A stretch of 33,277 nucleotides of DNA. Source: Pseudomonadota bacterium (GTDB lineage Bacteria; Pseudomonadota; Gammaproteobacteria; UBA1113). Made by a program: the position numbers and the translations under genes. Below, piece after piece: positions 24,748-32,396 of the stretch. The DNA is taken from assembly GCA_021778015.1 (NCBI GenBank), contig JAJYCX010000021.1:1-33277 (forward strand), written 5' to 3'. Below the pieces are notes generated by a model. It ran no database searches, was not told the DNA's origin, and saw only the letters and a program-made list of their open reading frames with translations. How positions within the stretch are numbered: position 1 is the first letter of the stretch; each line of letters opens with the position of its first letter.

Positions 24748-26448
24748 TTAAGCCGTTATATTCAGAATATCAGGGTTGCGGCTGGAGGGAATATTGATGC
24801 TTATATTATCCACAACAATAAAGCAACCATTAGCCTCTGGTTTATTACTTACAGTCCACCTACCTATGTAAATGCGATTATTGTATATGGTTCGGCATAT
24901 ATAATCACGTGAAAGATAAACTTGTTTGCGTTCTTTATCAATAATAATGTCACCCCCTAATAGGATGGAGGATGCAGGATGCGAATAGGCCGGATCCCAG
25001 CCTATATTCTTTGTTTGACCCGTGAGTACTTGAAAAGTGCTGCTTTGTTTGACTGTATTTGTTGTAACGACACTACATTTATTATGGAATAATTCGCCGA
25101 GAACCCACTTATGGTCATACTCTATTTTACAGGCATATAAAGGATCTTTGCCTCGATACCCTAAGACAATGGGCGAGTTGAGTTGTGATGAATTTGTCCA
25201 AGTTATTCCTGCAGCTTCTAATGCTTTTGCAGCATTTTGCATATCCGTTTCTAGTTGTCCTTGTAGAGCGCTTATTAGTGTTGGCGATATCTGTGGTGTT
25301 GGCGTTAGTTGGGGTGCTGGTGTTAGATTTTTCTTATATCTTACAGCAGGAGAAAATTGTACTACGATGCTCAAACCTAAGGTTACTAGAATGAACGCTA
25401 TCGCAATGCTTATATTGAGCCTGGGCAAGAGGCTAAAGGTTTTTTTATTTTTGCGATAGAGTACGGCTATTGCATAAGCAACGGGATAGACTATCAAAAA
25501 CAGGCAATTGCTACATATTATCAAATTAGACGGATAGGGCATATTTTGAAAATTAAATAGAACAGGAGCATTGGCTAAGATTGCAAATAACGGCAACGTT
25601 AACATGAATAGCTTGATACAGATAAAGAGGTATTTAGAATAAGGGGTATTGGCGTTACCATCTTGATAAGAGGCATTGATAAAAATAATACCCAATAGGG
25701 TAATACTTGAAAATAATGTTATATGTTGAGAGAAAGGGTGGGCCCCTAAAAACACCATGTTAAATAAGGATATGATTAAAAACGCTAACACCATGATGGC
25801 TAAAAAAGGATAAAGATAACGAAATAATTGCAATAATAACCATCGTAAACTATCAATAATATTAGGTCGTTGTCTGCCTAAAAATATTCCCACCGAAAAT
25901 AGAAAGGGGAAAACAAACAGAGTAAACCGGGTCGTTAACAATAAATCTTTTAGAAAATTAATGTGCACTAAGGTAAATAGACTTGCACTAAGATAGAGTA
26001 TAACCCAAGCCAATCCAGAAAAAACACAGGAAAAAATCAATAAACAGAAGGTATTCCATACCGTATAGAAAAGAGTGCTGTATTGATAATGGTAGCTATT
26101 GTCACGATGATAGGCCCAATGAAAACTATGGATCATATAAGTTGCTAGTGATAGGCTGATGAACATTTGAATGGTTGTATTAATGTCCAGTGCATGACGG
26201 GCATTGTTAAAAACCCCGATCATGATGGCGATACAGAATGCAGCAAGGGCGCTGCTCAGGAGCAAACGAATGTTTTTTGAACCATCATAGCTAAAAATGG
26301 TCAATATGCCCCACGCATTAATAAATGCTAACACAAAGGCAGATTGATAATGATAAGATAAGCCGTTGATAAGGCCTATAAGAAAGCCTATTGTAGAAAG
26401 AATTAACAATCCCCTAGGGATCGTTTCGCTGTTGGTCGAAGGTTTCAT
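24748..26448 (-). CDS. DUF4153-like polytopic membrane protein with C-terminal DM9/DUF3421-like domain
   Basis: A 566-residue protein. Residues 10-365 contain about 11-12 hydrophobic helices in the pattern of DUF4153 membrane proteins. A Pro/Thr-rich linker follows (TPAPQLTPTPQISPT, about 378-393). The last ~165 residues are soluble. They hold two similar units, PLYACKIEYDHKWVLGELF and VYLSRDYICRTIYNNRIYIG, each ending in a Cys-containing strand. This spacing recalls the DM9/DUF3421 repeat (LYxxRxxxxxxxxxGKxxxxxGCxIxY). That assignment is by eye and uncertain. The soluble part is probably exported and could bind a ligand or surface glycan. Expression probably starts from a promoter at 26485-26513 that touches an operator-like site. 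Confidence 0.7.
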   Translation of the reverse strand: MKPSTNSETIPRGLLILSTIGFLIGLINGLSYHYQSAFVLAFINAWGILTIFSYDGSKNIRLLLSSALAAFCIAIMIGVFNNARHALDINTTIQMFISLSLATYMIHSFHWAYHRDNSYHYQYSTLFYTVWNTFCLLIFSCVFSGLAWVILYLSASLFTLVHINFLKDLLLTTRFTLFVFPFLFSVGIFLGRQRPNIIDSLRWLLLQLFRYLYPFLAIMVLAFLIISLFNMVFLGAHPFSQHITLFSSITLLGIIFINASYQDGNANTPYSKYLFICIKLFMLTLPLFAILANAPVLFNFQNMPYPSNLIICSNCLFLIVYPVAYAIAVLYRKNKKTFSLLPRLNISIAIAFILVTLGLSIVVQFSPAVRYKKNLTPAPQLTPTPQISPTLISALQGQLETDMQNAAKALEAAGITWTNSSQLNSPIVLGYRGKDPLYACKIEYDHKWVLGELFHNKCSVVTTNTVKQSSTFQVLTGQTKNIGWDPAYSHPASSILLGGDIIIDKERKQVYLSRDYICRTIYNNRIYIGRWTVSNKPEANGCFIVVDNISINIPSSRNPDILNITA

Positions 26449-26484
26449 CTTTATATGTTACACAGCTGTATTGATATTGCATTG

Positions 26485-26513
26485 ATTGTAGGCTGTTTTT
26501 AAGGACTTGTAAA
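26485..26513 (-). promoter_or_regulatory. Candidate promoter of the DUF4153-like gene
   Basis: On the minus strand TTTACA (26508-26513) and TACAAT (26485-26490) are separated by 17 bp. The operator-like site O1 (26513-26534) abuts the -35 box. Confidence 0.55.
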
Positions 26514-26534
26514 ACTAACCTGATCGGGGTGATT
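26513..26534. promoter_or_regulatory. Operator-like palindrome O1
   Basis: AACTAACCT-GATC-GGGGTGATT. The right half matches the consensus AATCAnCCC-N4-GGGnTGATT fully and the left half 6 of 9. Its centre is exactly 50 bp from that of O2. It abuts the -35 box of the DUF4153-like gene. Confidence 0.55.
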
Positions 26535-26562
26535 TTATGAGGTTTTGATGCCATAATGGGCT

Positions 26563-26584
26563 AATCATCCCGATTGGGGTCAAA
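26563..26584. promoter_or_regulatory. Operator-like palindrome O2
   Basis: AATCATCCC-GATT-GGGGTCAAA. The left half is a full match to the shared consensus and the right half is weaker. It lies just upstream of the presumed uup promoter. Confidence 0.55.
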
Positions 26585-26617
26585 TGAGGTGCTATCGCAA
26601 AAATAACTGAAGTGTTG

Positions 26618-26623
26618 TATACT
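26618..26623 (+). promoter_or_regulatory. Candidate -10 box of uup
   Basis: TATACT, 35 bp before the uup ATG. The sequence 17 bp upstream (TCGCAA) is a poor -35 box. Confidence 0.4.
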
Positions 26624-26658
26624 TCATGTTCAGAAAAATAAGGTAACTCATTAGTAAA

Positions 26659-28512
26659 ATGTCGCAAATCCACTTAAAAAATATTTCCATTGCTTTTGGC
26701 GCTGATCCTCTTTTAGATAAGGTCGATTTAATCATTGAAGCAAAGGAACGTCTTTGTATTTTAGGCCGTAATGGCACAGGTAAATCTACTTTGCTCAAAT
26801 TGATCAATGGCGAAATAAAACCGGATGGTGGTGAAATCAGCTATCAAAGCGGTATTACGATTGCGAAGCTAGATCAGGATGTTCCTAGCAATATGAGTGG
26901 AACGGTTTATAAGGTTATTACTCAGGGCCTGGGTAAACTGGGCCAGCTGTTAGCGCAATATCAGGACTTAACACATAAATTGACCGATGATAGTTCTGAA
27001 CAAATATTGAATGAACTGCATACGGTACAACAATCCTTAGACAAAGAGCATGGTTGGGATTTATCTTATAAGATAGAATCTATTATTTCGCTCTTAGCAT
27101 TGCCAGCCGATATGGAATTTTCAAGCCTTTCTGGCGGATTAAAGCGTCGAGTATTGTTAGGACAAGCCTTAGTTAAAGCCCCCGATATTATTCTTTTAGA
27201 CGAACCTACGAACCATTTAGAAATAGAAGCCATTGATTGGTTAGAAAAATTTTTAAAAGGGTTTTCGGGCACCGTTATTTTTATAACGCATGATCGTACC
27301 TTTATGCAGAGTATTGCAACGCGCATGGTGGAATTAGACCGTGGTAAGTTAAGCAGTTATCCGGGCAATTATCAACATTATCTAGACCGTAAGCAACATG
27401 AATTAGAGGTAGAGCAAACGCAAAATAGAGAATTTGATAAAAAGCTGAAACAAGAAGAAGCGTGGATCCGTCAAGGGGTGAAGGCGAGACGTACGCGTAA
27501 TGAAGGGCGAGTACGCGCATTAGAAAAATTACGTGCAGTACGTCAAAGTCGGCGCGAGCAGATAGGTACGGCCAAATTACAAATACAAAAAAGCGAGCAA
27601 TCTGGAAAAATAGTGATTGAAGCAAAGAATATCAGTTTTAACTATCCGGATAAAAAAATTGTGAATGATTTCTCCACAACGATTATACGTGGGGATAAGA
27701 TTGGGCTAATAGGTCCTAATGGCGTAGGCAAAACAACGCTATTGAGAATACTATTGGGTCAGTTGCAGCCACAGCAAGGCTCTGTGCGTCATGGTACAAA
27801 ATTAGAAATTGCTTACTTTGATCAGCTGCGCGCTGATTTAGATGAAAGTAAAAGTGTAGCAGATAATATCAGTTATGGTGATCAATATGTTACGGTGAAT
27901 GGTCAGCTTATTCATATTATGACCTATTTGCAGGATTTTCTGTTTTCGCCACAGCGAGCGCGATCACCCGTCAGCTCTCTTTCCGGCGGCGAACGCAATC
28001 GTTTATTGTTAGCAAGATTGTTTACTAAAGCCGCTAATTTGTTAGTATTAGATGAACCCACCAATGACTTAGATCTAGAAACTTTAGAGTTATTAGAATC
28101 TTTGTTGGTAGACTATACTGGCACACTACTCTTAGTCAGTCATGATAGAAGCTTTTTAGATAATACCGTGACGAGCACTATGGTTTTCAATGGTGATGGC
28201 AAGATAGAAGAATTTGTAGGCGGTTATGATGATTGGTTGCATCAGAAAAAAATGGTAACGGAAAATGAAAAAGCCACAGCCGCTAAACCGCAAACTACGA
28301 ACGAAGACTATCAAACCCGTAAAGAAATGGCGGCCTTAGAGCGTAAAATTGAAAAATGCGAGTTAAAGCAAAAAGAGCTGAAACATAAGTTGACTGACCC
28401 CGAACTCTATCTGCCAGAACAAGCTTCGCAATTGGAAAAGCTACAACAACAACTGCAACAGTGTGAGAGTGAGCTTACTGAATTGGTAGGGAAGTGGGAG
28501 AAGTTTGTTTAA
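26659..28512 (+). CDS. uup: ABC-F family ATPase Uup
   Basis: A soluble tandem ABC ATPase without membrane domains, of the Uup subfamily linked to ribosome function and to suppression of transposon excision. It has 617 residues. The first Walker A is GRNGTGKS (36-43), with signature SSLSGGLKRRV and Walker B IILLDEPTNH. The ABC-F linker is the charged helix QEEAWIRQGVKARRTRNEGR typical of Uup. The second Walker A is GPNGVGKT, with SSLSGGERNRL and LLVLDEPTNDLDLE. The last ~75 residues form the Uup C-terminal coiled coil (EMAALERKIEKCELKQKELK), which binds DNA in E. coli Uup. The stop lies 2 bp from the convergent HTH gene end. Confidence 0.95.
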   Translation: MSQIHLKNISIAFGADPLLDKVDLIIEAKERLCILGRNGTGKSTLLKLINGEIKPDGGEISYQSGITIAKLDQDVPSNMSGTVYKVITQGLGKLGQLLAQYQDLTHKLTDDSSEQILNELHTVQQSLDKEHGWDLSYKIESIISLLALPADMEFSSLSGGLKRRVLLGQALVKAPDIILLDEPTNHLEIEAIDWLEKFLKGFSGTVIFITHDRTFMQSIATRMVELDRGKLSSYPGNYQHYLDRKQHELEVEQTQNREFDKKLKQEEAWIRQGVKARRTRNEGRVRALEKLRAVRQSRREQIGTAKLQIQKSEQSGKIVIEAKNISFNYPDKKIVNDFSTTIIRGDKIGLIGPNGVGKTTLLRILLGQLQPQQGSVRHGTKLEIAYFDQLRADLDESKSVADNISYGDQYVTVNGQLIHIMTYLQDFLFSPQRARSPVSSLSGGERNRLLLARLFTKAANLLVLDEPTNDLDLETLELLESLLVDYTGTLLLVSHDRSFLDNTVTSTMVFNGDGKIEEFVGGYDDWLHQKKMVTENEKATAAKPQTTNEDYQTRKEMAALERKIEKCELKQKELKHKLTDPELYLPEQASQLEKLQQQLQQCESELTELVGKWEKFV

Positions 28513-28514
28513 GA

Positions 28515-28736
28515 CTACTTTAAATTATCTCCGCCTATTTGAATATCTAAACCTAACATGGCCAAAATATGCAATGACTTACCTATATGGCAGGATTCTT
28601 TACCTTGCTCTAACTCACGTACAAAACGCACACCTACGCCGCTGACGGCGGCCAGCTGTTCTTGTGTTAAGCCTTGTTGCTTGCGCGTAGTGCGCACGAT
28701 CTGGCCCAGTTTTTGTATTTTCGTCATTTGTGTCAT
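28515..28736 (-). CDS. HipB-like (Y4mF family) XRE transcriptional regulator, orphan
   Basis: A 73-residue single-domain helix-turn-helix protein. The HTH spans about residues 10-45 (LGQIVRTTRKQQGLTQEQLA then AVSGVGVRFVRELEQGK), and LHILAMLGLDIQIGG matches the C-terminal strand of HipB/Y4mF antitoxins. Such proteins normally sit upstream of hipA kinase toxins and repress their own operon; no hipA is here, so this is an orphan regulator or a relic. The palindrome O3 lies directly upstream of the ATG and covers the ribosome site (GAGAGGG), suggesting autoregulation. Related palindromes occur 50 bp further and at the uup/DUF4153 divergent promoter. Confidence 0.85.
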   Translation of the reverse strand: MTQMTKIQKLGQIVRTTRKQQGLTQEQLAAVSGVGVRFVRELEQGKESCHIGKSLHILAMLGLDIQIGGDNLK

Positions 28737-28737
28737 A

Positions 28738-28759
28738 AATCAACCCTCTCGGGATGATT
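28738..28759. promoter_or_regulatory. Operator-like palindrome O3
   Basis: AATCAACCC-TCTC-GGGATGATT: both halves match with a single mismatch between them. It lies 2 bp from the start codon of the HipB-like gene, over its Shine-Dalgarno and a possible -10 box (TAAAAT on the minus strand, 28757-28762). Confidence 0.65.
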
Positions 28760-28783
28760 TTAACAGGAGTAGTTAAAAAAGAA

Positions 28784-28813
28784 AACAAATAACCCCGATC
28801 GGGGTTATTTGTT
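28784..28813. promoter_or_regulatory. Perfect 30-bp palindrome O4
   Basis: The two 15-bp arms AACAAATAACCCCGA and TCGGGGTTATTTGTT are exact reverse complements with no loop. The inner 22 bp fit the O1-O3 pattern with GATC at the centre. Its centre is exactly 50 bp from that of O3. It lies between the divergent HipB-like and ATPase genes. A no-loop palindrome favours protein binding over termination. Confidence 0.75.
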
Positions 28814-28871
28814 ATATTGTAGATTTTAATTCAAAGTAGTAATTTATTAGTGTTATTTACTGAAAGTAAAC

Positions 28872-28900
28872 TTGACTTTTAACAAGAAATCTGCAATAAT
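28872..28900 (+). promoter_or_regulatory. Promoter of the RloA-like ATPase gene, probably giving a leaderless mRNA
   Basis: TTGACT (28872-28877), a 17-bp spacer and AATAAT (28895-28900). The usual start site 6-7 bp downstream falls at 28906-28907, the A of the best ATG. No ribosome binding site precedes that ATG. Confidence 0.6.
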
Positions 28901-28906
28901 GTGATT

Positions 28907-30112
28907 ATGATACATAAAATAACGATTGAAAATTTTTTCTCCATTTCAGAAGAGCAAGAGCTGAGCTTTAAAGTTCCTGCCAATGCCCCTGATTTGGCCT
29001 ATTTTAAGCCTACTTTGTCGAACACGGAGCTGCGTTTGCCCTCGGTTATAGGGTTTTTTGGCGCCAATGCGTCGGGTAAAACGACTATTTTGCGTGCGGT
29101 TATTTCAGCTTTTATATTTGCATGTAATAGTTTTGATGCACAGAGTATCCCATACCCTTTCTTTACGCCGTATAGACAAAAAAGTTGGTGTAGTGTGCCT
29201 ACTAAAATCATGATTGAATTCGATGGCAAACTGAACGAAGAATCTCCATCTCAAGTATTTCGCTATGAACTGCATATTAGCCATAAGCCAGAGCCTATGG
29301 ATTTCAGTGGTAAGACCGTTGCTTATGAGGCATTGTCTTATGCCCCGGCTGGAAAATTTAGATCTCTTTTTAAACGAGAAAAGCAGAATATATCTTTCGG
29401 GCGTGAATTTGGAGTATTTCATGCAAACGATCCTAGAACAGAAAGCATACGTCCCGATGCTAGTGTGATTAGCACGCTGGCTAAATTCAATCATCCACTG
29501 TCTATTTATTTAAAACATATTATGGGACAACAAGTAGAAACTAACATAAGAGGTATTGGAAAAGTTCGGCCCGGTGCTTCACAATGGTTACAAATCTATC
29601 ATCGTAATAAGAAGTGTTTAGATGCGTTAAACAAAGAATTACCGCGTCTAGATATGGGCTTGAGTAATATGGTTGTTGAACAGGGCCCACAAGGATTCTT
29701 TGCTAAGTTCTATCATGAAGGCTTAGATGATTTTATCTTTTTCGATGAAGAATCGCAAGGGACGCAACGGTTCATCGAAATTTTCCCACGCTTGCATTAT
29801 GTATTAGAAATGGGCGGTATTGCAATTATCGACGAAATCGACACGGATTTACATCCGATGTTACTACCAGAGCTCTTTAGATGGTTTGCCGATCCCAAAC
29901 GTAATCCTAAAGGCGCTCAATTGCTCTTTACGGCGCACAATCCGGGTCTATTAGATCATCTGGAAAAAGAACAAATTTTCTTTACAGAAAAACCCAGTGG
30001 GCAAGGAACTTCTGTATATGGTGGAAAGGATATCCAAGGCTTACGACGCGAACCTAGTTTAATGAAAAAATATCTTTCAGGCGAACTGGGTGCTGTGCCG
30101 CACATTGGGTAG
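28907..30112 (+). CDS. RloA-like AAA/ABC-type ATPase of a defence cassette
   Basis: A 401-residue ATPase of the RloA/AAA15-AAA21 type, related to the ATPase halves of PARIS (AriA) and OLD-like systems. The N-terminus MIHKITIENFFSISEEQELS is the first SMC-like strand. Walker A is GANASGKT (52-59), then a long insertion and a signature-like DEESQGTQRF. Walker B is IAIIDEIDTDLHP, followed by LLFTAHNPGLLD with the switch histidine. The ATG at 28907 is chosen over GTG 28901 because the latter would lie within 1 bp of the -10 box. The next gene encodes a RloB-like TOPRIM protein 7 bp downstream. Sensing by the ATPase and nucleolytic action by the partner is the known logic of such pairs; the trigger here is unknown. 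Confidence 0.88.
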   Translation: MIHKITIENFFSISEEQELSFKVPANAPDLAYFKPTLSNTELRLPSVIGFFGANASGKTTILRAVISAFIFACNSFDAQSIPYPFFTPYRQKSWCSVPTKIMIEFDGKLNEESPSQVFRYELHISHKPEPMDFSGKTVAYEALSYAPAGKFRSLFKREKQNISFGREFGVFHANDPRTESIRPDASVISTLAKFNHPLSIYLKHIMGQQVETNIRGIGKVRPGASQWLQIYHRNKKCLDALNKELPRLDMGLSNMVVEQGPQGFFAKFYHEGLDDFIFFDEESQGTQRFIEIFPRLHYVLEMGGIAIIDEIDTDLHPMLLPELFRWFADPKRNPKGAQLLFTAHNPGLLDHLEKEQIFFTEKPSGQGTSVYGGKDIQGLRREPSLMKKYLSGELGAVPHIG

Positions 30113-30119
30113 AGGATAA

Positions 30120-30662
30120 ATGAAAATACAACAAAGAACGCCATTCTTTTTTGCTGTGGAAGGGGAAAGCGAGCAATCACTTGTTAAATGGTACCAAAGT
30201 CTTTGTGATCAGCAGGGATTACACTTGCACTTAGATCCTCAAAACTTGTCTGGTGGTGGTTATAAAAGCATGCTGGAAAAAGCCGTGCTTCTGCAAGAAA
30301 GGAAAGGTGCAAAACAATCATTCTTACTGGTAGATAGCGATCGAAGTCTAAGCCAAGGAAGAGATGATTCTTGGTCCATTGATGATCTTAAGAGAAAAGC
30401 ACACAAAGAAGACATCCTTGTTTGCGCTCATCATCCTAATATAGAAGGTTTTTTCTTACGTTTATTCTCAGGAAATGAACATTTAGAGCCACTACCAAAA
30501 GAAGCTGAGAAACTGTTGAGAAAAAAAGAATGGCCTGACTATGAAAAACCAGAAAATGCAAAGAGAATAGGTGAAAAGTTCACATTGAAAGATTTACTGC
30601 GGCTTGCTAAGGTTGAACCGGATCTGAAAGCTCTTCTATCTATTTTGGGATTGAATAAATAG
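30120..30662 (+). CDS. RloB-like TOPRIM-fold protein
   Basis: The 180-residue partner of the ATPase encoded just upstream. A TOPRIM-like core is visible: the N-terminal acidic motif FFFAVEGESEQSLVKWY with Glu14, and LLVDSDRSLSQG with Asp72 and Asp74. The RloB-type NxExFFLxLF element is HPNIEGFFLRLFSG, near residue 110. These residues would coordinate Mg2+ for phosphodiester cleavage. RloA-RloB pairs were first noted as restriction-linked ORFs inside type I restriction loci; this copy has no hsd genes beside it. AGAGGA precedes the ATG, and the 7-bp gap suggests a single operon. Confidence 0.85.
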   Translation: MKIQQRTPFFFAVEGESEQSLVKWYQSLCDQQGLHLHLDPQNLSGGGYKSMLEKAVLLQERKGAKQSFLLVDSDRSLSQGRDDSWSIDDLKRKAHKEDILVCAHHPNIEGFFLRLFSGNEHLEPLPKEAEKLLRKKEWPDYEKPENAKRIGEKFTLKDLLRLAKVEPDLKALLSILGLNK

Positions 30663-30718
30663 AGGGTAAAGAGATAGGTTCTATACTTGCATGGTAAATT
30701 ATATAGTAGGATGAAATT

Positions 30719-31690
30719 ATGTCAGATGAACTTGCGCATTATACAACAGAGCAGGGACTAGCAGCTATACTAAGCACAAAAAAACTTTGGGCTACGCATT
30801 GGCAGTTTTTAAATGATTCTAGTGAGCTGCAGCATGGAATGCACATTATAAATTGTATTTTTGATGATGTTAGGAAGTCAATGCCCAAGGAAGATCTGCT
30901 GAGGAGGTTTATTGAACAAGAAGAGCCAAAGTTTCTACAAAACTTGTGGTTTAGTGGGATTGCTCCAAACCAAAATGTCCCTGAATTCTTTATAACCTCG
31001 TTTTCTAGGATATCCGATGAGAATAAGGATGATGGAATATTAAGTCAGTGGCGTTCCTATGGTGATTTTTCTATTGTGTTTTCGCGAGATAGTTTAAGAA
31101 AATCATATCGTTTTTTTTCGAAAAAATGTAAAGAACATGTTGGGCTGGATCTTCAAGAAGGATGTCTGGAATGCAAAAAATTTATTTTTGCTCATACACT
31201 TGATTTGGTTAGATATCCACAGGACATTGCTGAACTCGAAAAAGAAGGTTATAAAGATTCCCTTGAAGTTATAAAAAAATACGCTCCTATTTTCATCAAC
31301 GGTGTTAAAGAAGGAGCGTTAAACATAACTTTAAACGAGTTCGATCTTTTTGTAAAGGCGATTACCGTATTGCTTACAACCATAAAGCATCCAGGATTTA
31401 ATGAAGAAAAAGAGTTCAGATTTGCTTGTTTAAACAGAGTAGAGCGTTATGGTGGTGGTTATGATTTTGAAAGCCCATATGAAGTAGCCATAAAGAATAA
31501 TGCACCCAGGTTGGAAGTGGATTTTTCACCAGAGGCCATAAAAAGAATCATTATTGGGCCTCAGCCTAATCAAGATCAAAAGGTAGTTATCGTAAGACAC
31601 TATTTAGATCTATATGGATATAAGAGTGTTGATGTGGTGAAGTCGTCCATCCCTTATAAGAAAAACATTTCAGCAGAAATGAATCATTGA
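30719..31690 (+). CDS. DUF2971 domain protein
   Basis: A 323-residue protein starting MSDELAHYTTEQGLAAILST, followed by KKLWATHWQFLNDSSELQHG. This is the DUF2971 opening (xxxYTxxxxLxxIlxxxxlw and LNDxxE). WRSYGDFSIVFSR (about 110-122) and HPGFNEEKEFRFACL with IKRIIIGPQPNQDQ near the end are also family-like. The fold is thought to be related to ADP-ribosyltransferases, but activity is unproven. It lies 56 bp after the RloB-like gene on the same strand with its own ribosome site (AGGATGA). DUF2971 genes are frequent passengers of defence islands, so it may be a third component or a neighbour. Confidence 0.85.
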   Translation: MSDELAHYTTEQGLAAILSTKKLWATHWQFLNDSSELQHGMHIINCIFDDVRKSMPKEDLLRRFIEQEEPKFLQNLWFSGIAPNQNVPEFFITSFSRISDENKDDGILSQWRSYGDFSIVFSRDSLRKSYRFFSKKCKEHVGLDLQEGCLECKKFIFAHTLDLVRYPQDIAELEKEGYKDSLEVIKKYAPIFINGVKEGALNITLNEFDLFVKAITVLLTTIKHPGFNEEKEFRFACLNRVERYGGGYDFESPYEVAIKNNAPRLEVDFSPEAIKRIIIGPQPNQDQKVVIVRHYLDLYGYKSVDVVKSSIPYKKNISAEMNH

Positions 31691-31727
31691 GAGACTTTAG
31701 TCTTTATTGTAAAGTTCAACATCTTCC

Positions 31728-31845
31728 TGGATTGCCGCGCTGCACTCGTCTGGTTTTGTTTAATTCAATAGTTCAGTTATTATTGTCTCTCACAGTCTCT
31801 GCTATAAATCGATTACTCGTTTGCTCGCAATGACGAATCCCGAGT
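31728..31845 (+). repeat. Intergenic repeat-like element (family C)
   Basis: It starts CTGGATTGCCGCGCTGCACT and ends GCTCGCAATGACGAATCC. These ends resemble the widespread proteobacterial intergenic repeat GGATTGC(n)CTCGCAATGACG. Only one copy is visible in this window, so the call rests on resemblance. Confidence 0.4.
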
Positions 31846-31937
31846 GTAACAGCTATACCGTGAAATTTTAAAGTTTGTTGTGATTAAATAAATTCAAAGA
31901 AACATCTCCCTAAAAGCTATTATTTATTTTTTACTTC

Positions 31938-31946
31938 TGCTATGAT
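31938..31946 (+). promoter_or_regulatory. Extended -10 promoter of a candidate non-coding RNA
   Basis: TGCTATGAT, an extended -10 element (TGn plus TATGAT). It is preceded by a T-rich stretch without a clear -35 box, as is common for extended -10 promoters. The predicted start is near 31953. Confidence 0.5.
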
Positions 31947-32101
31947 TATCAAGTGCTTAGCTTTTTGAGTTGCGCACAAAGGCGCAACCTTGAGTCCCAC
32001 GATTTTACACAGCGACTCAAAGTTGCATAGGCGCCCCTCTGGCATGCAACGAACACGCCAAAGAGGCTAACTTGAACCTTACTACTAATAAGGACAAGCT
32101 A

Positions 32102-32275
32102 ATGAAAATGATATCACATCGCTCTTCCTTCGCCCACCATAAACTGGTACGAAAAATTTACACTATTCTGCTTTTATCCCGATTTTGGATTAAAAATAAA
32201 CTTTTTTTAGTCTTAAACGAAGTTAAAACACGGGATAGATGCGTCTTTAAAGGTTCCATCTTCTTCGGTTGCTAA
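32102..32275 (+). CDS. Possible small protein, 57 aa (uncertain)
   Basis: ATG at 32102 with AAGGA 8-12 bp upstream; the product begins MKMISHRSSFAHHKLVRKI, then YTILLLSRFWIKNKLFLVLN. It is basic, with a moderately hydrophobic middle. The Shine-Dalgarno lies inside the P4 hairpin. It has no recognised homology and may be a chance ORF inside a structured RNA. Confidence 0.25.
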   Translation: MKMISHRSSFAHHKLVRKIYTILLLSRFWIKNKLFLVLNEVKTRDRCVFKGSIFFGC

Positions 32276-32336
32276 ATTGGTGTAGGGGCAATCCCTATGA
32301 ATAGATCCATATTTACGATCAACCAGGAGAGAACAA

Positions 32337-32396
32337 GTGTGGGACTTTATTAGACGCATGCTTTGCGTGCCTTATGGTGGGCATGGTCCGCCTTAA
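32337..32396 (+). CDS. Possible 19-codon peptide (very uncertain)
   Basis: GTG at 32337 follows CCAGGAGAGAACAA, a good ribosome site, and encodes MWDFIRRMLCVPYGGHGPP. Its 3' half overlaps the terminator-like hairpin, so it may be fortuitous. Confidence 0.15.
   Translation: MWDFIRRMLCVPYGGHGPP

Noticed and set aside
28784-28813. The 30-bp palindrome as a transcription terminator
   Set aside because: It lies upstream of two divergent genes rather than after one, has no loop, and its inner sequence matches three other operator-like sites.
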